DNA of 64,000 bases from Streptomyces flaveolus (GTDB taxonomy: Bacteria; Actinomycetota; Actinomycetes; Streptomycetales; Streptomycetaceae): the NCBI RefSeq assembly GCF_000716535.1, contig NZ_JNWV01000046.1, positions 1 through 64,000 on the forward strand, read 5' to 3'. A program made the position numbers and the translations under genes. Shown piece by piece: positions 52,740 to 59,898 of the stretch (the first letter of the stretch is position 1; every line of letters starts with the position of its first letter). The notes under the pieces are model-generated. The model was not told the origin of the DNA, did no database searches, and saw only the letters and a list, made by a program, of their open reading frames with translations.

Positions 52740-53576
52740 GTGATGGACAGGTCGGATCCCCGGGTGTGGCGGATCACCTTCGACCATCCGCCGCTCAACC
52801 TCATCGACCGCCACACCATCAGCGAACTGACCGCTCTCGTCGAAGAGTTGGAGCAGGATCCCGACGTACGCGTCGTGGTCTTCGACAGCGCGGTCCCCGA
52901 CTTCTTCCTGGCGCACTACGACGTCGACGCCCCGCCGCCCCAGAGCCCGCCGCCGGCCGGGCCCACGGGCCTTCCCCCATGGCTGGACGTACTGGCGCGG
53001 ATCGCCGAGGGCCCGTTCGTCTCCATCGCCAAGATCCGGGGACGCGCCCGTGGCGCGGGCAGCGAGTTCGTCCTGGCGTGCGACATGAGGTACGCCGGCC
53101 GGGAGAACGCGGTGCTGTCCCAGCCCGAGATCGGTCTGGGACTCGTCGCGGGCGGCGCCCCCACGCACCGTCTGCCCTTCCTCACCGGCCGCGGCCGGGC
53201 GCTGGAGATCATGCTCACCGGCCAGGACTACGACGCCGACCTCGCCGAGCGCTACGGCTATGTCGACCGTGCGGTTCCGGACTCCGACCTGGACGGCTTC
53301 GTCACGGACGTCGCGGAGAGGGTCGCCTCCTTCGACAAGGTCGCGCTCGTCGAGGTGAAGGACTTCGTCGGCGAGGTCACGCTCCCCGCCCACGCCCTCC
53401 AGGCCCGGACCGGCCGCGCGTTCTGGACCTCCGCGGCCCGCCCGGCCAGCCGGCGCCGGCTCGACGCCGCGCGGGAACAGGGACTGGGCAGGCCCGGCGA
53501 CTTCGAGATGCGCATGGGGCGGCACCTGCCGGGCCTCGACCGCTCGGCCGACCCCGAGGGCCGCCCATCGTCGTGA
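52740..53576 (+). CDS. Enoyl-CoA hydratase/isomerase-family protein (A)
   Basis: A 278-residue crotonase. Oxyanion regions FFLAHYDVDA (about 57) and IRGRARGAGSEFVLACDMRY (about 98), Glu retained in LSQPEIGLGLVAGGAPTHRL (about 125), then GYVDRAVPDSDLDGFV. It belongs with the paralogues at 53709 and 55580, a subgroup distinct from the crotonases at 38-40 kb. The start is unclear: GTG 52740 or ATG 52743 give a shorter N-terminus than the paralogues, and GGAGG at 52709-52713 is spaced for a GTT codon at 52719 in the same frame. Under likely HxlR control. Confidence 0.83.
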   Translation: MMDRSDPRVWRITFDHPPLNLIDRHTISELTALVEELEQDPDVRVVVFDSAVPDFFLAHYDVDAPPPQSPPPAGPTGLPPWLDVLARIAEGPFVSIAKIRGRARGAGSEFVLACDMRYAGRENAVLSQPEIGLGLVAGGAPTHRLPFLTGRGRALEIMLTGQDYDADLAERYGYVDRAVPDSDLDGFVTDVAERVASFDKVALVEVKDFVGEVTLPAHALQARTGRAFWTSAARPASRRRLDAAREQGLGRPGDFEMRMGRHLPGLDRSADPEGRPSS

Positions 53577-53584
53577 CCACGCTT

Positions 53585-53632
53585 GCCTGCCCGCCTGCCC
53601 GCCTGCCCGCCTGCCCGCCTGCCCGCGTGCCC
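53585..53632. repeat. (GCCTGCCC)5 tandem repeat
   Basis: Five perfect head-to-tail copies of GCCTGCCC (53585-53624) and a sixth with one change (GCGTGCCC), in the gap between crotonase genes A and B, starting 9 bases after the stop of A. Confidence 0.9.
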
Positions 53633-53708
53633 CGGCCCGGCGCGGCACGGGCGGCGCGGCACGGCGCGGCTCCGGAAACACACGTACACCCCAACCGAGG
53701 AGACACCC

Positions 53709-54527
53709 ATGAGTACCCACGAACAGTTCGCCGTCGAAGAGGTCAGTCCGTCCTACTGGCGGGTGACCTTCTCCAACGGAGAGATCAACCTGATCGACCC
53801 CGACACCATCGAGCAGCTGGCCGAGCTGGTCACCCGCATCGAGCAGGCCCCGGAGCTGACCGCCGTCGTCTTCCGCAGCGCCAACCCCGACTTCTTCATG
53901 GCGCACTGGGACATGCTGGCCGACCGGTCCCGCGTCGCCGCGATGCGGCCGGCCCCCTCCGGCCTTCACCCGTTCGCCGACAACCTGTACCGGCTCGGGA
54001 AGGTTCCCGCCGTCACCATCACCGAGCTCAACGGCCGCGCCCGTGGCGCCGGCAGCGAGTTCGCCCTGGCGACCGACATCCGCTTCGCCGGACCGGGCGC
54101 CGTCCTCGGCCAGTTCGAGGTCGGCGTCGGATCCGTCCCCGGAGGAAACCCCAGCGGCCGGCTGCCCCACCTGGTGGGCCGCGGGCGCGCCCTGGAGATC
54201 CTGCTCGGCGCCGACGACTTCCCCGCCGACCTCGCGGCGGCGTACGGCTACGTCAACCGCGTCCTGCCGGACGGCGAACTGGAGCGGTTCGTCGACGGCT
54301 TCGCCCGCCGCATCGCGGGCTTCGACAAGACGGCGATCACCCGGACCAAGGCCCTCGTCGACGCGGAGTCCCTGCCCGCCGAGGAGTCCTACGGCGCCAG
54401 CCTGCAGGCCTTCTTCCACACCTCCGGACGCCCCGAGAACGCCCACCGCGTGCGCTCCCTGTTCGAGCGTGGGCTCCAGCGACCCGACGGCGTGGAACTC
54501 GACCTCGGCCGCCACGTCGCCGAGTAG
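53709..54527 (+). CDS. Enoyl-CoA hydratase/isomerase-family protein (B)
   Basis: A 272-residue crotonase, paralogue of A and C. It starts STHEQFAVEEVSPSYWRVTF, matching the SSYWRVTF start of C. Oxyanion regions are FFMAHWDMLADR (about 63) and LNGRARGAGSEFALATDIRF (about 108), with Glu in LGQFEVGVGSVPGG (about 137). The end RSLFERGLQRPDGVELDLGR is shared with C. ATG at 53709 follows CCGAGGAGACACC. It probably belongs to one operon with A and the hydrolase at 54561; reaction not predicted beyond acyl-CoA chemistry. Confidence 0.86.
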   Translation: MSTHEQFAVEEVSPSYWRVTFSNGEINLIDPDTIEQLAELVTRIEQAPELTAVVFRSANPDFFMAHWDMLADRSRVAAMRPAPSGLHPFADNLYRLGKVPAVTITELNGRARGAGSEFALATDIRFAGPGAVLGQFEVGVGSVPGGNPSGRLPHLVGRGRALEILLGADDFPADLAAAYGYVNRVLPDGELERFVDGFARRIAGFDKTAITRTKALVDAESLPAEESYGASLQAFFHTSGRPENAHRVRSLFERGLQRPDGVELDLGRHVAE

Positions 54528-54560
54528 GACACACGCAGGCTGTTACGGACCCGGAAAGGT

Positions 54561-55466
54561 ATGCGCATGACCTTCACCCGTCACGACGTCGAGATACCGG
54601 CGGAGGGGGCGACCCTCGGGGCTTGGCTCTTCGTGCCCGACCGAGCCGGCACGCCGCTGCCGGCCATCACCATGGCCATCGGGCTCGGCGGGATCAAGGA
54701 CCAGGGACTCGAACCCTTCGCCAGGGCCTTCGCCGAGGCAGGTTTCGTCGTCCTGGCCCACGACCACCGCACCTTCGGTTCCAGCACCGGAACGCCGCGC
54801 CACGATGTCAACCCGTGGCAGCAGGTCGCGGACTGGCGCCGGGCGATCTCCTACCTGGAGGCACGGCCGGAGGTCGACGCGGGCCGCATCGGTCTGTGGG
54901 GCACCAGCTTCGCCGGCGGCCACGCCCTGGTGCTCGGCGCCACCGACCGCCGGCTGCGTGCCGTCGTGGCGCAGGTACCCATCGTCAGCGGCGTGGAGAT
55001 CGGCCTGCGCCGCGTCCTGCCGGAGCACCAGGCGCAGATCGAACGGCGTTACGACGACGACGAGCGCGCGCAGTTGCGGGGGAACGACCCGGCGACGGTC
55101 ACCATCGTCAGCAAGGACCCGGCCGTTCCCGCTCTGTACCACGCTCCCGACGTCGTCGACTTCTACCTCCGGCCGTACGACTCCGACGTCCCGTGGGAGA
55201 ACAGGCTGACACTGCGATCGAGCCGCAACAGCCGTATGTACGAACCCGAGGTGTACATCAACCGGATCTCCCCCACGCCCCTGCTGATGATCGTCGGCCG
55301 TGAGGACACCATGACGCCGACCGACATGGCACTCGCCGCGTACGAGCGCGCGCTGGAGCCCAAGCGGCTGGAGCTGATCCCGGGCGGACACTTCTCGCCG
55401 TACCTGGAGGAGTTCGACGCGGCCAGCAGCGCGGCCGTCGACTGGTTCGCGCGGCACCTGTCCTGA
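54561..55466 (+). CDS. Alpha/beta hydrolase of the dienelactone hydrolase/acetylxylan-esterase-like type
   Basis: A 301-residue hydrolase. LAHDHRTFGSSTG (about 72), nucleophile Ser in IGLWGTSFAGGHALVLGA (about 118), Asp in MIVGREDTMTPTD (about 250) and His in LIPGGHFSPYLEEF (about 278). The long insert about 150-220 (VLPEHQAQIERRYDDDERAQ) is a cap region. Similar proteins hydrolyse polyketide, lactone or thioester substrates. ATG at 54561 is followed by a second ATG at 54567; GGAAAGGT precedes the first. Last gene of the crotonase A-B operon. Confidence 0.82.
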   Translation: MRMTFTRHDVEIPAEGATLGAWLFVPDRAGTPLPAITMAIGLGGIKDQGLEPFARAFAEAGFVVLAHDHRTFGSSTGTPRHDVNPWQQVADWRRAISYLEARPEVDAGRIGLWGTSFAGGHALVLGATDRRLRAVVAQVPIVSGVEIGLRRVLPEHQAQIERRYDDDERAQLRGNDPATVTIVSKDPAVPALYHAPDVVDFYLRPYDSDVPWENRLTLRSSRNSRMYEPEVYINRISPTPLLMIVGREDTMTPTDMALAAYERALEPKRLELIPGGHFSPYLEEFDAASSAAVDWFARHLS

Positions 55467-55508
55467 GGGTGCGACGGCCGGCGGTGACCGGCCGGGACGC
55501 CACGCAGG

Positions 55509-55532
55509 GGCCCACCGGGCGTCCGGTGGGCC
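55509..55532. terminator. Hairpin between convergent hydrolase and crotonase C
   Basis: GGCCCACCGG-GCGT-CCGGTGGGCC, a perfect 10-bp stem with a 4-base loop followed by TCTGTCGT, in the convergent gap. Confidence 0.75.
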
Positions 55533-55579
55533 TCTGTCGTGTCACGAACGTGGGAGCGGTGGTGCAGGTCGGCGGACGG

Positions 55580-56380
55580 TCACAGCCCGGCGACGTGGTC
55601 GCCGAGGTCGTACTCGACGTCGCCGCGTCGCTGCAGGCCCCGCTGGAGCAGCCGGCCGATCCTGTCGTGGGCCTCCGGCCAGGTCAACGAGGTGCGGAAG
55701 GTGTCCTGACCAGCCGTCAGGTCCGCTTCGGACGGCAGGGTGGACCGGTTGATCAGGGTCTTCACCTCGGAGAGCGGCCGGCGGTCGAAGGACGCGATCC
55801 GGGTGGCGAGGCGGTCCACGTAGGCGTCCAGTTCGGCGTCGGGGAGCGCCCGGTTGATCCAGCCGTACCGCTCCGCCGTCTCGGCGTCGAAGTCGTCGGC
55901 GCCCGCGATGATCTCCAGTGCGCGTCCCCGTCCGACCAGCAGCGGCAGCCGTTCCGGGGCCCCGCCCCCGGGTGTGACACCCACTCCCACCTCGGGCTGT
56001 CCCAGCACGGCGTTCTCCCTGGCGGCGAAGCGCATGTCACACGCCAGGGCGAACTCGTTGCCCACCCCGCGCGCCCGGCCGCGGAGGGAGGCGATGCTGA
56101 TGACGCGGGACCGGGCCATGCGTCCCGCGACCTCCAGCCAAGTGGGGCCCGTGTACGGCTCACTGCGCGGGAGCATGTCGAAATGAGCGAGGAAGAAGTC
56201 GGGGTCCGCGCTGTCGAAGACGACGACCTTGAGGTCGTCGTCCGCCTCCATGCGATCGAGGAGATCCCCCAGCGCGGCGAAGAGCTCGAAGGTCACCAGG
56301 TTGATCGGGGGGCTGTCGAACGTCACGCGCCAGTAGGAGGACGAACGTGGAGTCACCCGGAACGGCAGGGAAGTGTTCAT
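55580..56380 (-). CDS. Enoyl-CoA hydratase/isomerase-family protein (C)
   Basis: A 266-residue crotonase of the same subgroup as A and B. Start SSSYWRVTFDSPPINLVTFE; oxyanion regions FFLAHFDMLPRS (about 63) and LRGRARGVGNEFALACDMRF (about 99); Glu in LGQPEVGVGVTPGGGAPERL (about 127); end RGDVEYDLGDHVAGL. It is transcribed toward B, with its own promoter holding the palindrome ATATC-TTA-GATAT. ATG at 56380. Duplication with inversion relative to B is evident from gene order. Confidence 0.86.
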   Translation of the reverse strand: MNTSLPFRVTPRSSSYWRVTFDSPPINLVTFELFAALGDLLDRMEADDDLKVVVFDSADPDFFLAHFDMLPRSEPYTGPTWLEVAGRMARSRVISIASLRGRARGVGNEFALACDMRFAARENAVLGQPEVGVGVTPGGGAPERLPLLVGRGRALEIIAGADDFDAETAERYGWINRALPDAELDAYVDRLATRIASFDRRPLSEVKTLINRSTLPSEADLTAGQDTFRTSLTWPEAHDRIGRLLQRGLQRRGDVEYDLGDHVAGL

Positions 56381-56385
56381 GAAAC

Positions 56386-56398
56386 ATATCTTAGATAT
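56386..56398. promoter_or_regulatory. ATATC-TTA-GATAT palindrome before crotonase C
   Basis: A 13-base inverted repeat only 6 bases upstream of the ATG of crotonase C, overlapping the place of the ribosome site; A/T-rich and likely regulatory. Confidence 0.5.
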
Positions 56399-56558
56399 CC
56401 ATCTCGTGTTTTTCTCCGCTCAGAGTGTTGAAGTCGAGCAATTCGACGCACCGGTCCCGGGGCCCGTGCGGAGCGGTGCTCTCTATCCCTCGCCACGTCA
56501 AGGTGTGACGGACGTCGACTCGCGTGTTACTTGCAGGAGTTGAGGACTCTCCTCATAC

Positions 56559-56570
56559 TTGACGAGTCAA
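56559..56570. promoter_or_regulatory. TTG-N6-CAA palindrome before the small secreted protein
   Basis: TTGACGAGTCAA within ACTTGACGAGTCAATTAA, 64 bases before the ATG at 56634. Confidence 0.6.
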
Positions 56571-56633
56571 TTAAACGGGGTGTGTTGCCGCAAGGTGGCG
56601 CATCACCGATGGATCAGCGCAAAGGAGCGCACC

Positions 56634-56999
56634 ATGAACATGCGCAGGAGCACGCGCCTCACGGGTGCAGCCGTCAGCCTCTCGGGAGCGGCGCTGCTCG
56701 TGGGCGGGGCTCTCGCACAACCCGCCGCGGCAGTCGACATCCCGTGGGGGCAGGCCAACTTCTACACCGGTACGAATCTCACCGGGACGGTGTACCCCAT
56801 CCCGGTCACCGACACGGCGTGCGCGAACCTTCCGGAACCGATGCTGTCCGTGGCCAACTTCAAGTACGCCAACGTGGAGATCTTCAAGGGCAAGGACTGC
56901 ACGTACGGCCTCGGCAACGTCACCGGCCTGCACTGGTGGAACCCGCCGGCCCCGATCTACAGCTACCGCGTCCTCCCCGCCTGGCCCCCGGCTCAGTGA
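56634..56999 (+). CDS. Small secreted protein, possibly beta/gamma-crystallin-like
   Basis: A 121-residue exported protein. Residues 1-32 are a signal peptide (MNMRRSTRLTG, hydrophobic AVSLSGAALLVGGALA, cut after AQPAAA). The mature part of about 88 residues reads ANFYTGTNLTGTVYPIPVTD, LPEPMLSVANFKYANVEIFK with two Cys (TACAN and KDCTYG) likely forming a disulfide, and ends HWWNPPAPIYSYRVLPAW. The F-Y-TGTN-L-G-TG pattern recalls beta/gamma-crystallin motifs, but this is uncertain. ATG at 56634 follows AAAGGAG. Regulation through the shared palindrome would tie it to the catabolic regulon. Confidence 0.78.
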   Translation: MNMRRSTRLTGAAVSLSGAALLVGGALAQPAAAVDIPWGQANFYTGTNLTGTVYPIPVTDTACANLPEPMLSVANFKYANVEIFKGKDCTYGLGNVTGLHWWNPPAPIYSYRVLPAWPPAQ

Positions 57000-57108
57000 T
57001 CCGCCCGGGTCACGACGCCGACCGGTGCCGGCGGCCGGCGCCGGCCCCACGGCCGTGAGCGCGTGGTGATGCGCTGCGCCGCCTGTCACCCGGCCTGGAC
57101 GGGGTGGA

Positions 57109-57135
57109 GCCCCGCTGGGCGTTCTCCAGCGGGGC
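57109..57135. terminator. Hairpin downstream of the small secreted protein
   Basis: GCCCCGCTGG-GCGTTCT-CCAGCGGGGC, a perfect 10-bp stem with a 7-base loop, 110 bases after the stop codon. Confidence 0.7.
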
Positions 57136-57294
57136 CCGTGCGGGCGGGTGACCGAGGTCAGGGGCGCGGGCTCTGTTCGGGCCTCAGGTCGCCCGGCACT
57201 GGTGGCCGGCCGGGCTACCAGCGCCGGCGTACGTGACCGTCACGCGGTGGGGCTGTGTGCGGTCAGTGGCTGACGGTGCGGGCGGCGTGTGCGA

Positions 57295-57725
57295 TCAGGC
57301 GGGTGACCGCGGCGGGCCGGGAGACGGAGACGGCGTGTCCGCTCGGCTCATGGCTCGGCCGGTGCCGTCCTTGCCGTCGAGCGTGAGACCGGACGGCCCG
57401 ACGGGCATCGCGTCCTCGAAGGGCGGCTTGCCCGGCTCGCGGACCATGCCCACGTGCCACAGCTGAGGCACGATGTGCCCGCCGGCGGCGTGCACGGCCT
57501 CCGGCACCTTCGCCCGGCCGGCGAGCTGCTCCTCCCCGTGGAAGCGGGGCACGGCAGGATCATCGCCGGCCGGTGGTTGATGGTGGTGCCCTCCGTGATG
57601 ATCAGGCCCACTCCGGCCTCGGCGCGGCGCATAGTAGGCGGCCACGTCCGCACCCGGTATGCCGTCCGGCGAGAACGCCCAAGTCGGCGACATGACGATG
57701 GGCGAGTCGCCTCCGGCCGGCCGTG
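57295..57725 (-). pseudogene. Old-yellow-enzyme (NADH:flavin oxidoreductase) gene fragment
   Basis: Family segments are spread over two frames on the minus strand: IVMSPTWAFSPDGIPGADVA then AYYA in one, VGLIITEGTTINHRPAMILP in another, and back to KVPEAVHAAGGHIVPQLWHV, GMVREPGKPPFEDAMPVGPS and GRAMSRADTPS. The FMN-binding start before IVMSP and everything after the GRAM segment (two thirds of the barrel) are missing. Multiple frameshifts and truncation at both ends make this a relic. Confidence 0.8.
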
Positions 57726-57827
57726 GAGACTGCCGCTGACCGAGTGCGAAGGACGCCGACGAGCTGACAGGATGGTACGGAAGGCGCTGGCCGGGCCGGG
57801 GCTTGTGCTGGAGCTGGGGGGACGGGA

Positions 57828-58547
57828 ATGGGCTTGGTGATCGAGAGCCGGCCGTCGGAGCTGGCGTACGTCGAGCGGGTGTGGCGCAGCCGAAGCGAAG
57901 ACGTCTGCCGGATGATGTCCGTGGCGACGTCGCACTGGGAACTGGTCTTCTGGGAGCACCGGGGTGAGGCACAGGCGGCGGTGCTGGGTCCGGAGGCGAA
58001 GGCGTCGCTCGCCCCGGTTCCGCAGGACTCCGTCTTCTTCGGGATCAGTTTCGCCCTGGGGACGTCGATGCCCCACATCCCGGTCAGCCGGCTGGTGGGC
58101 GGCAGCGCGGAGATCCCCGACGTGACGAGGCGCTCGCTGTGGCTGAAGGGGTCGGCCTGGCACGTCCCCGACTACGACAACGCCGAGGCGTTCGTGCGCC
58201 GCATGGTGCGCGAGGGCATCGTGGACGTGGACCCGGTCATCCCCGCGGTGCTCGGCGGCACCGGCCCGGACGTGTCCGAGCGGACGCTACAGCGGCGCTT
58301 CGTCGCGGCGACCGGCCTGACCCAGGGCGCCATCCGGCAGATCCACCGCGCCCGCCAGGCGGCGGTGCTGCTCCAGGAGGGCGTGCCGGCCCAGGAGGTC
58401 ACGCACCGCCTGGGGTACTTCGACCAGCCGCACCTGGCGCGGTCCCTCAAGCGGTATGTGGGAAGGACCGCCACCCAGCTGAGCGCACCGGACACGACGG
58501 AACCGCTGTCGCTTCTGTACAAGACCTCGCTCTCGGCGCCTGACTAA
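57828..58547 (+). CDS. AraC-family transcriptional regulator
   Basis: A 239-residue regulator. The first 150 residues are a sensor part (ELAYVERVWRSRSEDVCRMM, MVREGIVDVDPVIPAVLGG) and the C-terminus is an AraC double helix-turn-helix: VSERTLQRRFVAATGLTQGA, IRQIHRARQAAVLLQEGVPA, EVTHRLGYFDQPHLARSLKR. Near relatives often control a neighbouring dihydrofolate-reductase-like gene, which is exactly what follows here. ATG at 57828. Likely activates itself and the next gene. Confidence 0.88.
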   Translation: MGLVIESRPSELAYVERVWRSRSEDVCRMMSVATSHWELVFWEHRGEAQAAVLGPEAKASLAPVPQDSVFFGISFALGTSMPHIPVSRLVGGSAEIPDVTRRSLWLKGSAWHVPDYDNAEAFVRRMVREGIVDVDPVIPAVLGGTGPDVSERTLQRRFVAATGLTQGAIRQIHRARQAAVLLQEGVPAQEVTHRLGYFDQPHLARSLKRYVGRTATQLSAPDTTEPLSLLYKTSLSAPD

Positions 58548-58627
58548 TGTCCCCGACGTGGCCGACGGGTCGCCCCGCCCCGGCCGGGGCGGGCGGAGAA
58601 CCCCTCGGAATCACTCGTGGAGGAATC

Positions 58628-59182
58628 ATGCGCAAGGTTGTCTCGGGTCTGTTCGTCTCGCTCGACGGTGTCGCCCAGTCGCCCAACGAGTGGCAGTTCG
58701 CGTTCGACGAGGAGATGGGCGCGACGCTGGCCGGCACGCTGGAGACGGCCGACACGATCCTGCTGGGCGGGGTGACGTTCACCGAGTGGGCCGGGTACTG
58801 GCCGACGGTCACCAGCGGTGAGGACGCCGGTTTCGCGAAGTGGATCAACGAGTCGCCCAAGTACGTCGTCTCCTCCACGCTGGACAGCGTCGAGGACTGG
58901 GCGAACAGCACGCTGATCAGGGGCGACCTCGTGACCGCTGTCAACGAGCTCAAGTCGGGCGACGGCAAGGACATCACCGTCGCGGGCAGCCCCACGCTGG
59001 TGCGCTCGCTCTTGGAGCTCGACCTGCTCGATGAGCTCGTGCTGCTGATCCACCCGGTGGTGGCCGGCGAGGGCCGCAGGAAGTTGTTCACCGACGACGT
59101 CCCGATGAAGAGGCTCCAGTTGGTCGAGGCCCGGCCGACGAGCAGCGGAGTGATCATCGCGACCTACCGCCCGGCACGCTGA
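58628..59182 (+). CDS. Dihydrofolate reductase-family protein (RibD C-terminal-like)
   Basis: A 184-residue reductase fold. MRKVVSGLFVSLDGVAQSPN at the start, ADTILLGGVTFTEWAGYWP (about 45), KYVVSSTLDSVED (about 78), and VAGSPTLVRSLLELDLLDEL, LLIHPVVAGEGRRKLF. This is the RibD_C/YyaP-YwjB family: NADPH-binding reductases whose substrates are unknown in most cases. ATG at 58628 follows GTGGAGG. It is 80 bases after the AraC regulator on the same strand, a common pairing in actinobacteria. Confidence 0.88.
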   Translation: MRKVVSGLFVSLDGVAQSPNEWQFAFDEEMGATLAGTLETADTILLGGVTFTEWAGYWPTVTSGEDAGFAKWINESPKYVVSSTLDSVEDWANSTLIRGDLVTAVNELKSGDGKDITVAGSPTLVRSLLELDLLDELVLLIHPVVAGEGRRKLFTDDVPMKRLQLVEARPTSSGVIIATYRPAR

Positions 59183-59273
59183 ACCTTCGCGCGGCACCGG
59201 ACCTCGACAAGCCTCCCGGACCGGCGGCACCTCGTGGCGAGGCGACACGCGCATCGGCGTCAGAAACACATAC

Positions 59274-59285
59274 TTGACACGACAA
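59274..59285. promoter_or_regulatory. TTG-N6-CAA palindrome before the cupin gene
   Basis: TTGACACGACAA within ACTTGACACGACAAGGAAAT, about 100 bases before the cupin ATG; the last copy found in the window. Confidence 0.55.
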
Positions 59286-59385
59286 GGAAATGTGCGTTTC
59301 GATGCTGTGCACCGGCCGCTATGACTGCCTCGCCCCCGGTCCGGCGCGGAGGGGGCCGGAGTCGCACTGACCATCGGAGCAACCC

Positions 59386-59898
59386 ATGAGCTTCCTGCTG
59401 AACGAAGTGGCACCCGACGACCCGATGTGGAACAGGCGCGGCGCGCTCTACGTCCCGTCCGGCGAAGGTCCGACCGTGTGGGGCGCGGACGACGTCTACA
59501 CGGTCAAGGCCAGCGGCGCGCAGACCAACGGGAACATCGGCTTCATCGAGGCGACCATTCCGGCCGGCGGCGGCCCGGTCCCGCACGCGCACACGAAGGA
59601 GGACGAGACCTTCTATGTGCTGGACGGGCAACTGGAGTTCATCGACGGCGACCACGTCTTCACCGCCGTGGCGGGCGACTTCATCCACGTGCCGAAGGGC
59701 ATACGGCACGGATTCAAGAACACGGGCGTGCACGCCGCCAGGCTGCTGTTCATCTACACGCCGCCCGGCCTGGAGCAGCTCATGCTGGACCACAGCACGC
59801 CCGCGCGCCCGGGGGAGACGCCGCCGCCCCTCGACGAGGACATGGCCGCGCGCGCCGAGCAGGTGATCGCACGGTCCGGCACCATCATGCTGCCGTGA
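59386..59898 (+). CDS. Cupin-domain protein (quercetin dioxygenase-like)
   Basis: A 170-residue single-cupin protein. Cupin motif 1 reads PHAHTKEDETFYVLDGQLEF, with two His and a Glu as metal ligands (about residues 67-75), and motif 2 HVPKGIRHGFKNTGVHAARL gives the fourth ligand His (about 109). Such proteins bind Fe, Mn or Ni and may oxidise flavonoid-type or other aromatic compounds or simply isomerise ligands. ATG at 59386. Its own promoter holds the shared palindrome, so it may belong to the catabolic regulon. Confidence 0.87.
   Translation: MSFLLNEVAPDDPMWNRRGALYVPSGEGPTVWGADDVYTVKASGAQTNGNIGFIEATIPAGGGPVPHAHTKEDETFYVLDGQLEFIDGDHVFTAVAGDFIHVPKGIRHGFKNTGVHAARLLFIYTPPGLEQLMLDHSTPARPGETPPPLDEDMAARAEQVIARSGTIMLP

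Noticed and set aside
53585..53632. Possible CRISPR-like array
   Set aside because: Repeat unit is 8 bases with no spacers and no cas genes nearby; a simple tandem repeat.
6945..59285. TTGAC elements as plain -35 boxes
   Set aside because: No consistent TANNNT at 16-19 bases follows most copies, and the CAA half at fixed distance is conserved. The overlap with a -35 remains possible at some sites.
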